Shown: in pieces, positions 19,076-28,100 of the stretch
Layout: every line of letters starts with the position of its first letter
Numbering within the stretch: position 1 is the stretch's first letter
Source of the DNA: Deltaproteobacteria bacterium
GTDB taxonomy: Bacteria > Lernaellota > Lernaellaia > JACKCT01
Length of the DNA stretch: 49,508 nucleotides
Reading direction: 5' to 3'
Assembly (NCBI GenBank): GCA_020845895.1
Contig: JADLEX010000117.1
Coordinates: 1-49,508, forward strand
Position numbers and translations under genes: made by a program
Notes under the pieces: model-generated
What the model was told of the DNA's origin: nothing
Databases searched by the model: none
Seen by the model: the letters and a program-made list of their open reading frames with translations, nothing else

Positions 19076-20388
19076 CGACGGGTCCCCACGCTTCGGCCGG
19101 ATACATGCGCGATTGGGACGAACTGCCGATTCCCCTCGCGGTGACGGACCGTGAGTTTCGCGTCTTGGCGTCGAATGGCGCATGGAAGTCGGCCGGCGTG
19201 ACCCCGGACGGTCTCGTGACGCGATTTCCACTTCCCGGCGAAGGGCAAGCAAAGGGCGGGTATCTCCTTGTCGGTTCCCTCGAGACGAGCGGCGCCGAGG
19301 TGACGCACGCCCAATCGCAATCCGAAAAAATGGCGGCGCTCGCCATGCTCGCGGGCGGGATCGCGCATGAATTCAACAACCTGATGGGCGGGCTTCTCGG
19401 TTACGCGCAGCTCGCGGAAAAAACGGGCGAGACGGCGGACTACCGACGGGCTATCCAGGCCGTCTATCAATCGGCCACGAGGGCCCGGGACGTCGTCGGC
19501 GCGATGCTCGGATTCGTGGGACGACCCATGGATCGGTCGGACCCGACGACATTGACCGAAGTCGTGACGCCGATCCTGACGATGGTCGAGGCCGGGCTGC
19601 GTAACGAGAATATCGAGGTCGACACACGGATCGACGACGCGGGCGAGATCGTGCTCGATGTCGGACGCGCACAGCAGGTGCTGCTCAATCTTGTCATCCA
19701 CGCGCGGGCGCGGTTGCGGGACGCGGGTGGCGGCGTCGTGTCGGTCGCCGCCCGGGTGGAGGGTCGATTCGCCCTGATTCGAGTGGCGGATTCCCTGTCC
19801 GCGGAACCGAACGGCGCGGCGGCGAGAAGCATTTCGCTGGCGACGGGCCGGGCCGTGCTGCGGGAGATCGGCGGGGACATTCGGGAACACCAGGACGGTG
19901 CAAGGCTTTCGTTCGAGATGTTGTGTCCGGTTGGTCCGGCGGGAGACGCGGCGACGATCGATCCCGATCAGGAATTCGCTGGGGAGTCGGAGCCCGGAGG
20001 CCGGATCCTGGTGGTTGACGACGAAAGCATGGTGCGGGATCTTCTGGCGCACGTGCTCGGAATGCACGGGTACGAGACGCAAACAGCCTCGACGGGATTC
20101 TCCGGCGTGGAAAAAGCGCGCCATCTGGCGCCGGAACTCGTGAGTGTGGATGCGCAGATGCCGGGAATGTCGGGAATCGAAACCTGTGCGGCGATTCGGA
20201 AAGAGATTCCGAACTGCGCATTTCTCATGGTGACGGGCGCCGTCGGCGATGAACTGGAACGAATCGCCGGTTCCGCGGGCGGGCAAGGAATCGAAATCAT
20301 CGCCAAACCTTTTGAAATCGAGGCCGTGTTGGGGCATGTGCGGCGGTTGGTCGCGCTCGTCCGGGCGGCTTCGCGGGAGATGTCATGA
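19072..20388 (+). CDS. Hybrid histidine kinase with degenerate ATPase domain and C-terminal receiver
   Basis: 438 residues. A short PAS-like N-terminus is followed by an intact dimerisation H-box, GGIAHEFNNLMGG, with His99. The ATP-binding domain is eroded: the N-box reads VLLNLVIHAR with His210 where the Mg2+-binding asparagine belongs, and the glycine-rich G1 and G2 motifs (DxGxG, GxGLG) are absent, replaced by VADSLSAEPNG and SISLATGRAV. A receiver domain follows (VVDDES, phospho-acceptor Asp360 in VDAQMPGMSG, Lys412 in AKPF) and looks functional. It probably cannot phosphorylate itself and may act as a scaffold, phosphotransfer partner or phosphatase. Start codon overlaps the SDR stop; the end overlaps the next gene (ATGA). 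Confidence 0.85.
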   Translation: MTTGPHASAGYMRDWDELPIPLAVTDREFRVLASNGAWKSAGVTPDGLVTRFPLPGEGQAKGGYLLVGSLETSGAEVTHAQSQSEKMAALAMLAGGIAHEFNNLMGGLLGYAQLAEKTGETADYRRAIQAVYQSATRARDVVGAMLGFVGRPMDRSDPTTLTEVVTPILTMVEAGLRNENIEVDTRIDDAGEIVLDVGRAQQVLLNLVIHARARLRDAGGGVVSVAARVEGRFALIRVADSLSAEPNGAAARSISLATGRAVLREIGGDIREHQDGARLSFEMLCPVGPAGDAATIDPDQEFAGESEPGGRILVVDDESMVRDLLAHVLGMHGYETQTASTGFSGVEKARHLAPELVSVDAQMPGMSGIETCAAIRKEIPNCAFLMVTGAVGDELERIAGSAGGQGIEIIAKPFEIEAVLGHVRRLVALVRAASREMS

Positions 20389-21011
20389 AATTGTACGTGG
20401 ATGATCGTTTGCTGGGCGAGGCCGGCGGGGACACGCCGCTCAATCTCGACACCATTCTGGACCGACTTCAGGATCAGGGGCAGGTTCCCGAGGATCGGAT
20501 CATCATCGCGGTTCAGGTGGACAACCGACGGATCGACCCGGCGGTGGACGAAATCGGGCTCATGTCCGTCCTGCCCAACGACACGAAGATTTTTCGCGTG
20601 GTCACCGAGTCGGTGGCCGTGCTCCTGCGGGACGCGCTGGAGGACGGACGCGCCGCCTTCGAGGTGATCGCGAAGGCCAGCGTCGATGCCGTGAAGAAAT
20701 TGCGGGGCGGCAATATGCCCGATGCCCTGAAATTCTTCGGGAAATTGATGGAACGCATCCAGTCCACGATGGAGTACTGGACCGAACTTCGCGGTCAGCT
20801 CGAAGCCTATAACCCGAAATTTCGCTTCGAACCGGTCGAGGAACTGCTCGAGAAGTTTCGAAAGTGCCTCGGCGCCGCCGTCGGGTTTCAGCAGGACGGG
20901 GACTGGGTCATGCTCGCCGATACCGTGGAATATGAGTTCGTCGAGATTTTCGAGCAGTTTCAGAAACTTGTGGGCGGTTTTGCGAACGAGATAACCGACG
21001 GTTCTGGTTGA
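20385..21011 (+). CDS. Conserved-looking protein of unknown function, coupled to the degenerate kinase
   Basis: 208 residues, soluble, acidic, no signal peptide. The first 75 residues (LYVDDRLLGEAG, IAVQVDNRRIDP, LPNDTKIFRVV) look like a small beta-grasp or ferredoxin-like fold; residues 80-205 are helical and amphipathic, rich in Phe and Glu, with EVIAKASVDAVKKL, MEYWTELRGQLEAYN and EIFEQFQKLVGG. I do not recognise a family. The four-base ATGA overlap with the kinase gene implies production together and a possible protein partnership. The stop is followed by about 100 bases leading to a small FlgM-like gene. Confidence 0.75.
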   Translation: MKLYVDDRLLGEAGGDTPLNLDTILDRLQDQGQVPEDRIIIAVQVDNRRIDPAVDEIGLMSVLPNDTKIFRVVTESVAVLLRDALEDGRAAFEVIAKASVDAVKKLRGGNMPDALKFFGKLMERIQSTMEYWTELRGQLEAYNPKFRFEPVEELLEKFRKCLGAAVGFQQDGDWVMLADTVEYEFVEIFEQFQKLVGGFANEITDGSG

Positions 21012-21051
21012 AATTTGGCCGGAAATCGCGAAAATTCCCCGCCGGTCCCTT

Positions 21052-21077
21052 TAGAAATCTCTCCAAACCGCCGATGT
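21052..21077 (+). promoter_or_regulatory. Sigma28 (FliA)-like promoter candidate
   Basis: TAGA (21052-21055), 14 bases, GCCGATGT (21070-21077). The flagellar sigma28 consensus is TAAA-N15-GCCGATAA, so this has 3 of 4 and 6 of 8 matches with one base less spacing. GCCGAT is common by chance in GC-rich DNA; the position before a FlgM-like gene is what makes it worth noting. Confidence 0.3.
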
Positions 21078-21114
21078 AGAGACTGACGAACCGAATCCAC
21101 GGAAGGACGGCGGA

Positions 21115-21339
21115 TTGTCCATCAGCGCGGTCAGCATCAACAGCCTCCTGAGCCGGTATCATCGGGCGCTCGCCCGTTCCGAACCGCGTTCAGGGTCGAG
21201 TGGCGCCGCCCAACGGGCCGACCGCGTGGAAATCAGCTCTGAAGGACGCGAAGCCGGGTTGTCGGATCGCATCGGAGAAGCGGCCGTTCGCGCCCTTCGC
21301 GAACAGTCCGTCGACGAACTGATCAAAAAGTCGCGCTGA
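21115..21339 (+). CDS. Small FlgM-like / flagellar-associated protein
   Basis: 74 residues read from a TTG start preceded by GGAAGGA. The N-terminal SINSLLSRYHRALARSE, the basic and disordered middle, and ADRVEISSEGREAG followed by a helical C-terminus ending in VDELIKKSR resemble anti-sigma28 FlgM and the short FlgM-like proteins near deltaproteobacterial flagellar genes. FlgM binds FliA until the hook is complete. The match is by pattern only and the protein is shorter than typical FlgM (about 90-100 residues). A sigma28-like site lies about 40 bases upstream. Confidence 0.45.
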   Translation: MSISAVSINSLLSRYHRALARSEPRSGSSGAAQRADRVEISSEGREAGLSDRIGEAAVRALREQSVDELIKKSR

Positions 21340-21402
21340 CGATCGGCGTCGGTCGCCGTTATGTTGATGCTTACAGATGGATTGAGCCGGGAGGCTTGAC
21401 GT

Positions 21403-22101
21403 ATGACCGAACAGACGGAACCCAAACGGGCTCTGGTCGCGGACGACGAGGATGTTTTTTGCAAACTCCTCGCCAAGACCCTGAGTCTCGACGGGTTTCA
21501 GGTCGATACCGCAAACGACGGCATGGAGGCGATCGAGCTGCTCGACCGCCATCGCTACGCCGTCATTTTGACCGACCTGATGATGCCGCGGGCCGGCGGG
21601 CTCGAGGTGCTTCGCGCCGCGCGTCGTACCGACCCCGACGTGGCCGTGATCCTTGTGACGGGGTACGCGTCGCTCGATTCCGCGCTCGCCGCCATCAAGG
21701 AAGGGGCGTACGACTACATCACCAAGCCATTTCAGCTCGAGGAGATTCGGCTGACCGTCTCCAACGCGCTTGAGCGTCGTCGCTTGGTCGATGAAAACAA
21801 GTCGCTGCTCGAAAGCCTCGAAAAAGCCTACCGGCAAATCGACGACCTGATGAAGCGGCAGGTGTCAGCCGCCAGCGAGGTCGACCGCGAACTCGCGGCG
21901 CGGCAGAAGGAGATTTTCGACAAGATCCAAAGCGTGCGCACGCTGCGCGGAGCCACGGCTCCGATTCTCGCGACCGGCGAACTTCAAAAAAAAAATGAGG
22001 CTGAGCTGACCGACAGGCTCGAAGCCGTTTCCTCCACCCTGAATCGACAATTCGTTCGATCGGATGCGGGCTCTTCTCGTTCCAAAGCCGTCGGGTCGTA
22101 A
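21403..22101 (+). CDS. Response regulator with receiver domain and coiled-coil tail
   Basis: 232 residues. Residues 8-125 are a receiver domain: ADDED acidic pocket, phospho-acceptor in LTDLMMPRAGG, VTGYAS and the KPF lysine in YITKPFQ. Residues 125-180 are a coiled coil (ERRRLVDENKSLLESLEKAYRQ), and the Ser/Arg-rich tail has no DNA-binding or enzymatic domain, so output is probably by protein contact. GGGAGG precedes the ATG. Three bases separate it from the HD-GYP gene, suggesting a shared signal. A run of nine A residues at 21987-21995 encodes KKK in the tail. Confidence 0.9.
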   Translation: MTEQTEPKRALVADDEDVFCKLLAKTLSLDGFQVDTANDGMEAIELLDRHRYAVILTDLMMPRAGGLEVLRAARRTDPDVAVILVTGYASLDSALAAIKEGAYDYITKPFQLEEIRLTVSNALERRRLVDENKSLLESLEKAYRQIDDLMKRQVSAASEVDRELAARQKEIFDKIQSVRTLRGATAPILATGELQKKNEAELTDRLEAVSSTLNRQFVRSDAGSSRSKAVGS

Positions 22102-22104
22102 ATC

Positions 22105-23691
22105 ATGAAAATCGATGGGGCCAAACCCCGGTCTCGGATTCTGATTTTGGAAGACGAGGTCCCCATCCGCAATGCGCTCGCGCGCTATCTCGAACAGATC
22201 GGTTATGAAGTCGAGACCGCGGAAAACGGTCGCGTCGGACTTGAAACGCTCCGCGCGGGTCGATTCGATCTGGCGATCTCCGACATCATGATGCCCGACA
22301 TGGGCGGCATCGCGTTTCTCGAAAAAGCCAAGTCGGAGCGCCCCGATCTCGACGTCGTCATGGTGACGGGCTACGGCGACACGTCGATCGCCGTGGACGC
22401 CATGAAAAACGGCGCCTCGGACTTTGTCACGAAACCGTTCCAGTTCGATTACCTCGAAAGCATCGTCCGCAGATTGGTGGAGCGTCGGGAGAGTCGCGCC
22501 GGCCGTCCCCGGGACGTGGATGTCGAGCACCTCGAAGGCCGGCTGCGCGACAAGGTGCGCGAACTGTCGACCCTCTACTCGATCAACGAATCGCTCGACG
22601 AGGTCGAAGGCGTCGAGCCGGTTTTTACGCGCATGGCGCGACTCGCCGCGCAGTCGTGCGACGCCCGATCGGCGTCGGCGTACCTCTGGGAAGCCGATAC
22701 GCGCACGCTTGTGCTGCATTCCGTGTATCCTTCGGGCGCGGTGTCCGCCCGAGTCCCCCGAGTCCGGGCACCGGGCGTGTTCGTCGATCTGATGCGCAAG
22801 CCGCACGATCCCAAACGGTTTTCGGACCCGATGGGTTTGGCGATGCTCGAAACCCTCCTCGTCACTCCGGAGCGTCCGCCGTCCTCCGCCGTTCTCGCTC
22901 CGTTGTTCGTGCGTGGCGAGGCGTTCGGTGTCCTGTGCGTCGAGGGGAAATTCGGCGATGCGTCCTTCGGGGAGCCGGATCTCGGGTTCGTCCGGACGAT
23001 CCTGAAAAAAGCGGCCGTGATGATCGAACGGGCCGCGCTCTACGACACCATTCAGTCAAACCTCGTATCGACGTTGACCTCGCTCGTGCGCACGCTCGAG
23101 GCGAAGGACACCTACACGCGCTTTCACTCCGACCGGGTCACGAACCTCGCGATGCTGGTCGGGCGCGAGATGGGCGTTTCGCAGGCGGACCTCGAAGTTC
23201 TGCGTTTCGCGGGTCTTCTGCACGACATCGGCAAGATCGGCGTGTCCGACGCCATCCTGCAAAAAAAGGGCTCTCTGACGCCGGAGGAATTCGAGGCGAT
23301 CAAGGCGCATCCCATCATCGGGGAGCGCATTCTCGAACCGCTCGGCATGTTGCCCGACGAACGTGCGATCATCCGCCATCATCACGAGCGCTGGGACGGG
23401 CGCGGATATCCCGACGGCCTGGCGGGCAAGGACATCCCGTTTCTGGCGCGGGTGCTCACGCTCGCGGACTCGTACGACGCCATGACCTCCGATCGTGTTT
23501 ATCGCCTCGGGCTCAAGCACGATGTGGCGCTCGGAGAGGTGGTGCGTTACGCGGGCCGTCAATTCGATCCGAACGTCGTCGCGGCGTTCGAGTCGCTCTG
23601 CCGTCGTCACGCGCACGATCTCCTCGAACGGATGAACGCGGGGCTCGACAAGGAATCGATCCTCACGCAGCGGCTTCGCGCGGCGTCATAA
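22105..23691 (+). CDS. Response regulator with GAF and HD-GYP domains (probable c-di-GMP phosphodiesterase)
   Basis: 528 residues in three parts. Receiver, residues 11-125, with EDE, phospho-acceptor in ISDIMMPDMGG and TKPFQ. A GAF-like sensor, about 150-310 (ELSTLYSINESL, VLAPLFVRGEAFGVL). HD-GYP domain, about 325-510, with the metal-binding HDIGKIG and the signature HHERWDGRGYPDGL, both complete, followed by ADSYDAMTSDR. HD-GYP proteins hydrolyse cyclic di-GMP and often control motility and biofilm. It follows a receiver-only gene by three bases, and closes the run of genes that starts with the sugar dehydratase. Confidence 0.93.
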   Translation: MKIDGAKPRSRILILEDEVPIRNALARYLEQIGYEVETAENGRVGLETLRAGRFDLAISDIMMPDMGGIAFLEKAKSERPDLDVVMVTGYGDTSIAVDAMKNGASDFVTKPFQFDYLESIVRRLVERRESRAGRPRDVDVEHLEGRLRDKVRELSTLYSINESLDEVEGVEPVFTRMARLAAQSCDARSASAYLWEADTRTLVLHSVYPSGAVSARVPRVRAPGVFVDLMRKPHDPKRFSDPMGLAMLETLLVTPERPPSSAVLAPLFVRGEAFGVLCVEGKFGDASFGEPDLGFVRTILKKAAVMIERAALYDTIQSNLVSTLTSLVRTLEAKDTYTRFHSDRVTNLAMLVGREMGVSQADLEVLRFAGLLHDIGKIGVSDAILQKKGSLTPEEFEAIKAHPIIGERILEPLGMLPDERAIIRHHHERWDGRGYPDGLAGKDIPFLARVLTLADSYDAMTSDRVYRLGLKHDVALGEVVRYAGRQFDPNVVAAFESLCRRHAHDLLERMNAGLDKESILTQRLRAAS

Positions 23692-23726
23692 GACCGCGCA
23701 ACCCCGGATCCCGCCGGTCGAACCGT

Positions 23727-24101
23727 TCAGGAATTATTTTCCACGCTTTCGCCGGGCGCATACCGGAGGACCGTGACGTTTTCGAGCGTCACGAGACCCT
23801 CGCCCATCAGGGCGTCGAGGCGCGGCAGGACGCGGTCGATGTTTTCTCGGCTGTCGACGACCTCGATCACGATCGGCAGATCCTGCGAGAGGCGAAGCAG
23901 GTGCCCGGTGTGCAGGTGGCTCTTCGCTCCGAAGCCCAGGATCCCGCGCAGCACCGTCGCGCCGGCGATTTTTTCTTTGCGCAGCAATTCGACGATTTCC
24001 AGGCAGAGCGACTTGCGACCCGCACGGTCGTCCTCGCCGATGAAGATGCGCATCAACGTCTGTGTCCCGGTCAGCCGCCTCAACGTGCGAGTTTCGGTCA
24101 T
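23727..24101 (-). CDS. DUF190 family protein
   Basis: 124 residues of the DUF190 family, a PII-like ferredoxin fold often encoded beside crcB. Visible features are LMRIFIGEDDR at the start, an LVELLRKEKIAGATVLRG-like helix-strand region (GATVLRGILGFG) and LPIVIEVVDS. Biochemical function is unknown. The ATG overlaps the crcB stop (ATGA) and is preceded by GGGAGGCGGGAG on the coding strand. An upstream in-frame extension lies inside crcB and is rejected. Convergent with the HD-GYP gene. Confidence 0.88.
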   Translation of the reverse strand: MTETRTLRRLTGTQTLMRIFIGEDDRAGRKSLCLEIVELLRKEKIAGATVLRGILGFGAKSHLHTGHLLRLSQDLPIVIEVVDSRENIDRVLPRLDALMGEGLVTLENVTVLRYAPGESVENNS

Positions 24102-24487
24102 CTCCCGCCTCCCAAAAGGAATCGTGACAGGTGAACCGCCGCCGCGCAGGCCATCAGGCACAGCACGACGTTGAGACCGACATTCGCGCCCGCGCGCCAC
24201 CAGTCGCCGTCCTCGAGGTATTTCCACGTTTCATAGCTGAAGGTCGAAAACGTCGTGAACGCGCCGATGAATCCGATCCCGATCGCCGATCGCCATTCTG
24301 CGGAAATCCACGTGCTGCCGAGGCTGATTTCCATGATGGCGCCGAGCAGGAAAGACCCCAGCACGTTGACCGCCAGCGTGCCGTGGGCGAACGACGTTCC
24401 GAAGATCCGATAGACCGCACCGCTCATCGCGTAGCGTCCGATCGCGCCCAAGGCGCCGAATCCCCCAATCAGGAGCCAGATGCGCAT
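24098..24487 (-). CDS. crcB: Fluoride channel CrcB/FluC
   Basis: 129-residue four-helix membrane protein that exports fluoride as a dual-topology dimer. The family signatures are clear: GGFGALGAIGRY at the start, AVNVLGSF in helix 2, and GFIGAFTTFSTFSYE in helix 3 with the pore phenylalanines. The start has GGGAAGG nine bases upstream. It is coupled to a DUF190 gene, a common pairing. I looked for a fluoride riboswitch in the 5' region and found none; a symmetric site is present instead. Confidence 0.95.
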   Translation of the reverse strand: MRIWLLIGGFGALGAIGRYAMSGAVYRIFGTSFAHGTLAVNVLGSFLLGAIMEISLGSTWISAEWRSAIGIGFIGAFTTFSTFSYETWKYLEDGDWWRAGANVGLNVVLCLMACAAAVHLSRFLLGGGR

Positions 24488-24516
24488 CGCGTCCTTCCCG
24501 CCAATGGTAAATATTC

Positions 24517-24530
24517 GGGGTGTTCACCCC
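24517..24530. promoter_or_regulatory. Inverted repeat upstream of crcB
   Basis: GGGGTG-TT-CACCCC, perfect six-base arms with a two-base centre, 30 bases upstream of the crcB start codon. The loop is too short for an RNA hairpin, so an operator-like DNA site is more plausible. The rest of the 259-base gap to the next gene shows nothing convincing. Confidence 0.35.
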
Positions 24531-24746
24531 CTCGTACGGACGACCGGCGACTCGATCGCACCGACTCCCGCCGCGGTTCCGAAGCCGCGAGCGGGCATGC
24601 TCGTGTGCGTCATGCGCGGTGTCAACACACTTTCCACTTGCACGAACGGTCGCAAGTTCCTACACTGACGTTGTTGCGAATGCATTGACGCGGGATGATC
24701 GGCGAGCGGGTCAACACGTATTGGAATTTGACCTGAGGGGTACGCC

Positions 24747-25136
24747 ATGAAGGAACCATCGGTGTTGATCGTCGAGGACGACGAGGTCGCTGCGGAGATC
24801 CTTCAGCAATTCGTGCATCATCATCGTCCGCAGGCGCGCGTGGAGTGGTGCTGGAACGGATACGAAGCCCTCGTCCGGGTGCAGGATTTCCAGCCCGATC
24901 TGATTCTGCTTGATTACATGATGCCCAAACTCGACGGTCGCGAGTTCATCTCGACCCTCAGGACGCTCGACACCTGCCGGGGTTGCCACATCGCCGTGAT
25001 CTCGGCGTACGTCGATCGGATCAACGAGAAGGGATTTCTCGATCTTGGCGCGCAGGAAGTGCTGTCGAAACCGGTTAACTCGTCGCAGATCGCGGCGTTG
25101 CTCGACCGCGTCGCCGCCGAACGCAAGCCGACCTGA
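24747..25136 (+). CDS. Single-domain response regulator
   Basis: 129 residues forming one receiver domain: VEDDE acidic pocket, phospho-acceptor in LLDYMMPKLDG, Ser/Thr position in VISAYVD and the lysine in LSKPV. No output domain. GAGGGG lies a few bases before the ATG. Its stop is three bases from the stop of the convergent seven-PAS histidine kinase, which makes that kinase a natural candidate partner since it has no receiver of its own. Confidence 0.92.
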   Translation: MKEPSVLIVEDDEVAAEILQQFVHHHRPQARVEWCWNGYEALVRVQDFQPDLILLDYMMPKLDGREFISTLRTLDTCRGCHIAVISAYVDRINEKGFLDLGAQEVLSKPVNSSQIAALLDRVAAERKPT

Positions 25137-25139
25137 CGT

Positions 25140-28100
25140 TCAGTTTTCCGCGCCGCCGTTGTTCGGCGAATCCAGGTCGATCTCGAAGGCGAATCGGCTG
25201 CCGCGGCCCTCTTCGCTTCGGGCGGTGATCGCCCCGCCCATGAGTTCCACGAACTCCCGCGTGATCGCGAGTCCGAGCCCGGTGCCCTGGTACGCGCGCG
25301 TGGTGGAGTCGTCGGCCTGGTAGAACGCGTCGAAGATGTGCGGCAGGTGTTCCGCGGCGATGCCGATTCCCGTGTCGACGATCTCGAAACGCATGCGCTC
25401 TTCGCCGGACTCCGCGCGGCTCACGGCAAGGGTCACGCCGCCCGTTCCCGTGAATTTGATGGCGTTGCCGATCAGGTTGTTCAAAACCAGCTCCAGCATC
25501 ACGGGATCGCCTTCGACATCTTCCGGAACGCCCGGCCCGAAGTCGAGGCTGAACCCCAACGACTTGGCCGACGCCTGCGGTTCGTACCTCGCGAAGATAT
25601 CCTCGACGAGACCGCGCAGGGGAAACCGCGTCGGCTCGGGCGTGTACTTCCCGGCTTCGATTTTCGAGAGTTTCAGCAGATTGTTCACGATCAACAGGAG
25701 TGACTGAGCGGCCCGGCGGATGAGCGTCGTGTAGTGACTCCGCTTCTCGACGTTCATCCCGGGTTCGAGTTCCAACACCTCGACCAGGCCGATTACGGCG
25801 TTGAGCGGCGTGCGCAGTTCGTGACTCATGTTCGCGAGGAATCGGCCCTTGAGCAGGTCGGCTTCGCGCGCCTTTGCGAACGCGCTTCGCAGATCTTCGA
25901 GCGTCGCTCTTCGCTCGGTGTCGTCCTGGGCGATGACGATTCTCGCGACGGGTTCTCCGTCCGCCCCGAGGACGTTGGAGATCGTGGTGAGCGACGGAAA
26001 TGCGCCGTCACCCTCCCGGACGCGACCGAGTTCCCCGGTATGGGCTCCCGTGTCGTTCACCACGTGGAGGAACGGTAGGACTTCGTCGTTCCATTGATCG
26101 GTCGTGTGCAGGCGACGGATATTCACGTCGGCCAGTGCTCCCGGTTCGAATCCGTGCATCCGGTCCCACGCGGGATTCGAGAACGAGATCCGTCCGTCGA
26201 GCCCGACGACGGCGATGCCGTGCAACGACTGCTCGACCGCGCGCTGAAAGGTCCGCAGGTCGGCTTCGCGCGATTTGGTTTCGCGGATATCCGTCAGCAG
26301 AATGACCACGCCCGTCACCGTATCGTTGTTCTTCATCGGCGCCATGCGCGCCAGGTACCAGCCCCCGGTTCCGTCCCGCATGATAGCGCGCAGTTCGAGT
26401 TCGCGCGCGACGCCGTTCTCAAACGTTTCGCGGAACGCGGCGATCGCGGCCGGCCGGTCCGCCTCATCGATATATCGTTCGATCGACTGCCCGAGAACAT
26501 CGGTCGTGCTCGCGAGTTCGCCCGCGTTGACGAACTGGAGACGCATTTCGCCGTCCGCGATGACGACATGATCGGGAGAATTTTCGACGAGCGAACGGAA
26601 CCGGGTTTCGCTCTCCGCTTGCGCGATGCGGGCGTTTCGTTCGGCCGTCACGTCCGTGGAGATGATCATGACGCGCGCCTGTCCGTCCTGCGAGAACGGG
26701 ATGAAGCGGCTGAGCCACGACTGTTCGACATCGCCGATTCGAGTTTCGATTTCGAAGTGCGCGGCGACGCCGGATTTCGCGCTCGCCAGGGCGGCATCGA
26801 GAATGGGCCGATCCCCCGGGCGGGTGAAAACGCCGACGGGCTTTCCCAAAACGTCCTCGATTTTCGCGTCGGGCGCCGCAACGCGGTTGAGGTAGATGTA
26901 CCGGTCGTTCTCGTCGAGGACGCCGATGAAATCGGGAAGATTTTCGATGAGGGCGCGCAGAAACGATTCGGACCGAGCGATGCGGGAGAGCGATTCCCTC
27001 GAATCGGTGATGTTGCGGGCGGAAGCCAGGACGGTCTGGACGCGCCCGGCGGAGTCGATCTCGGGCATCAACAGCCAGTCGATCCAGATCCCCGACGGGA
27101 GCCGGAATTCGACGCGCTGCGTGTCGCCTTTTCGGAACGTTGCGCGAATCGCATCTTCCCAGACGTTCACGAGGTCGGCGGGAAATCCCAGATCCGAGTG
27201 CGTCCTCCCAATGAAAAGTCCCGGCGCGATTCCCGTTTGCTCCTCGACGACGGAGTTCACGTAGAGGTGTCGGCATTCCCGGTCGAAACGCATGATCGTG
27301 TCGCGGGAATTTTCCGCGAGCGTGCGAAAACGTTCCTCGGACGCGCGCAGGGCGTCCTCGGCTTTTTTCACCGCGGAAACATCCCGCGAGATGGAAATCG
27401 TCCCGACCATTTTTCCATGGCTGTCGTGCCACGGAAGCACCGTCGTGGCGAGCCAGACGGTCTCTTTTCCTCCGAATTGTCCCCGCTCGATCGCGTCGAT
27501 CTTGGCGTCGCCGGTTTGCAGGATCAGTTCTTCGTTCTTCCGGATGCGCGCCGCCGTCGGGGCGGGCACGAAATCGGCGTCGGTTCGCCCGAGCGCTTCA
27601 TGGCCGTCCTCGATTCCCAGCCAATGGGCCTGCGCGGAATTGACGCGCACGTATCGGCCATGCACATCCTTGAAGGAGATCGCGAACGGCGCGTTGTCGA
27701 GCAGCGCCTTCACGAGGTTCTGCTCGTGGCGAAGGTGGCGAGTCGACTCGTGATGCCGCTCGATTTCCTGGCGGAGCGTCTCGTTGGCGCCCGTCAGTTC
27801 GTCGGTCCGTCGCCGAACCTCGGCTTCAAGGTTGTCGAGCGTCTCCTGAAGACGCGCCCGCGCAAGAACCATGTCGTTCACGTCTCGGATCACGACGAAC
27901 GACCAGTCCGCATGCATGAACGGTGCACGCCGTCCCGAGATTTCCACATGGAACAGCGTTCCGTCCTTCCGCTTCGCGCGCGTAATGCAAGGGCGGGGCG
28001 AGTCTGCCATGGCTTTCGCGCGCAGGTCTTCGTGAACGTCCGCGGGAAAATACCGTAACGGATCCGTGCCGATCGCTTCTTTGGCGGCGTAGCCGAACAT

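Noticed and set aside
24621-24717. Direct repeat GTCAACAC (24621-24628 and 24710-24717) before the lone receiver gene
   Set aside because: Eight bases, about 90 apart, no symmetry or promoter alignment; chance is likely.
24488-24746. Fluoride riboswitch before crcB
   Set aside because: The conserved GAUGG and CUGAU segments and the pseudoknot layout are not present.
26094-28058. 654-codon open frame opposite the PAS kinase
   Set aside because: No start signal, no domain, skewed composition; antisense shadow.
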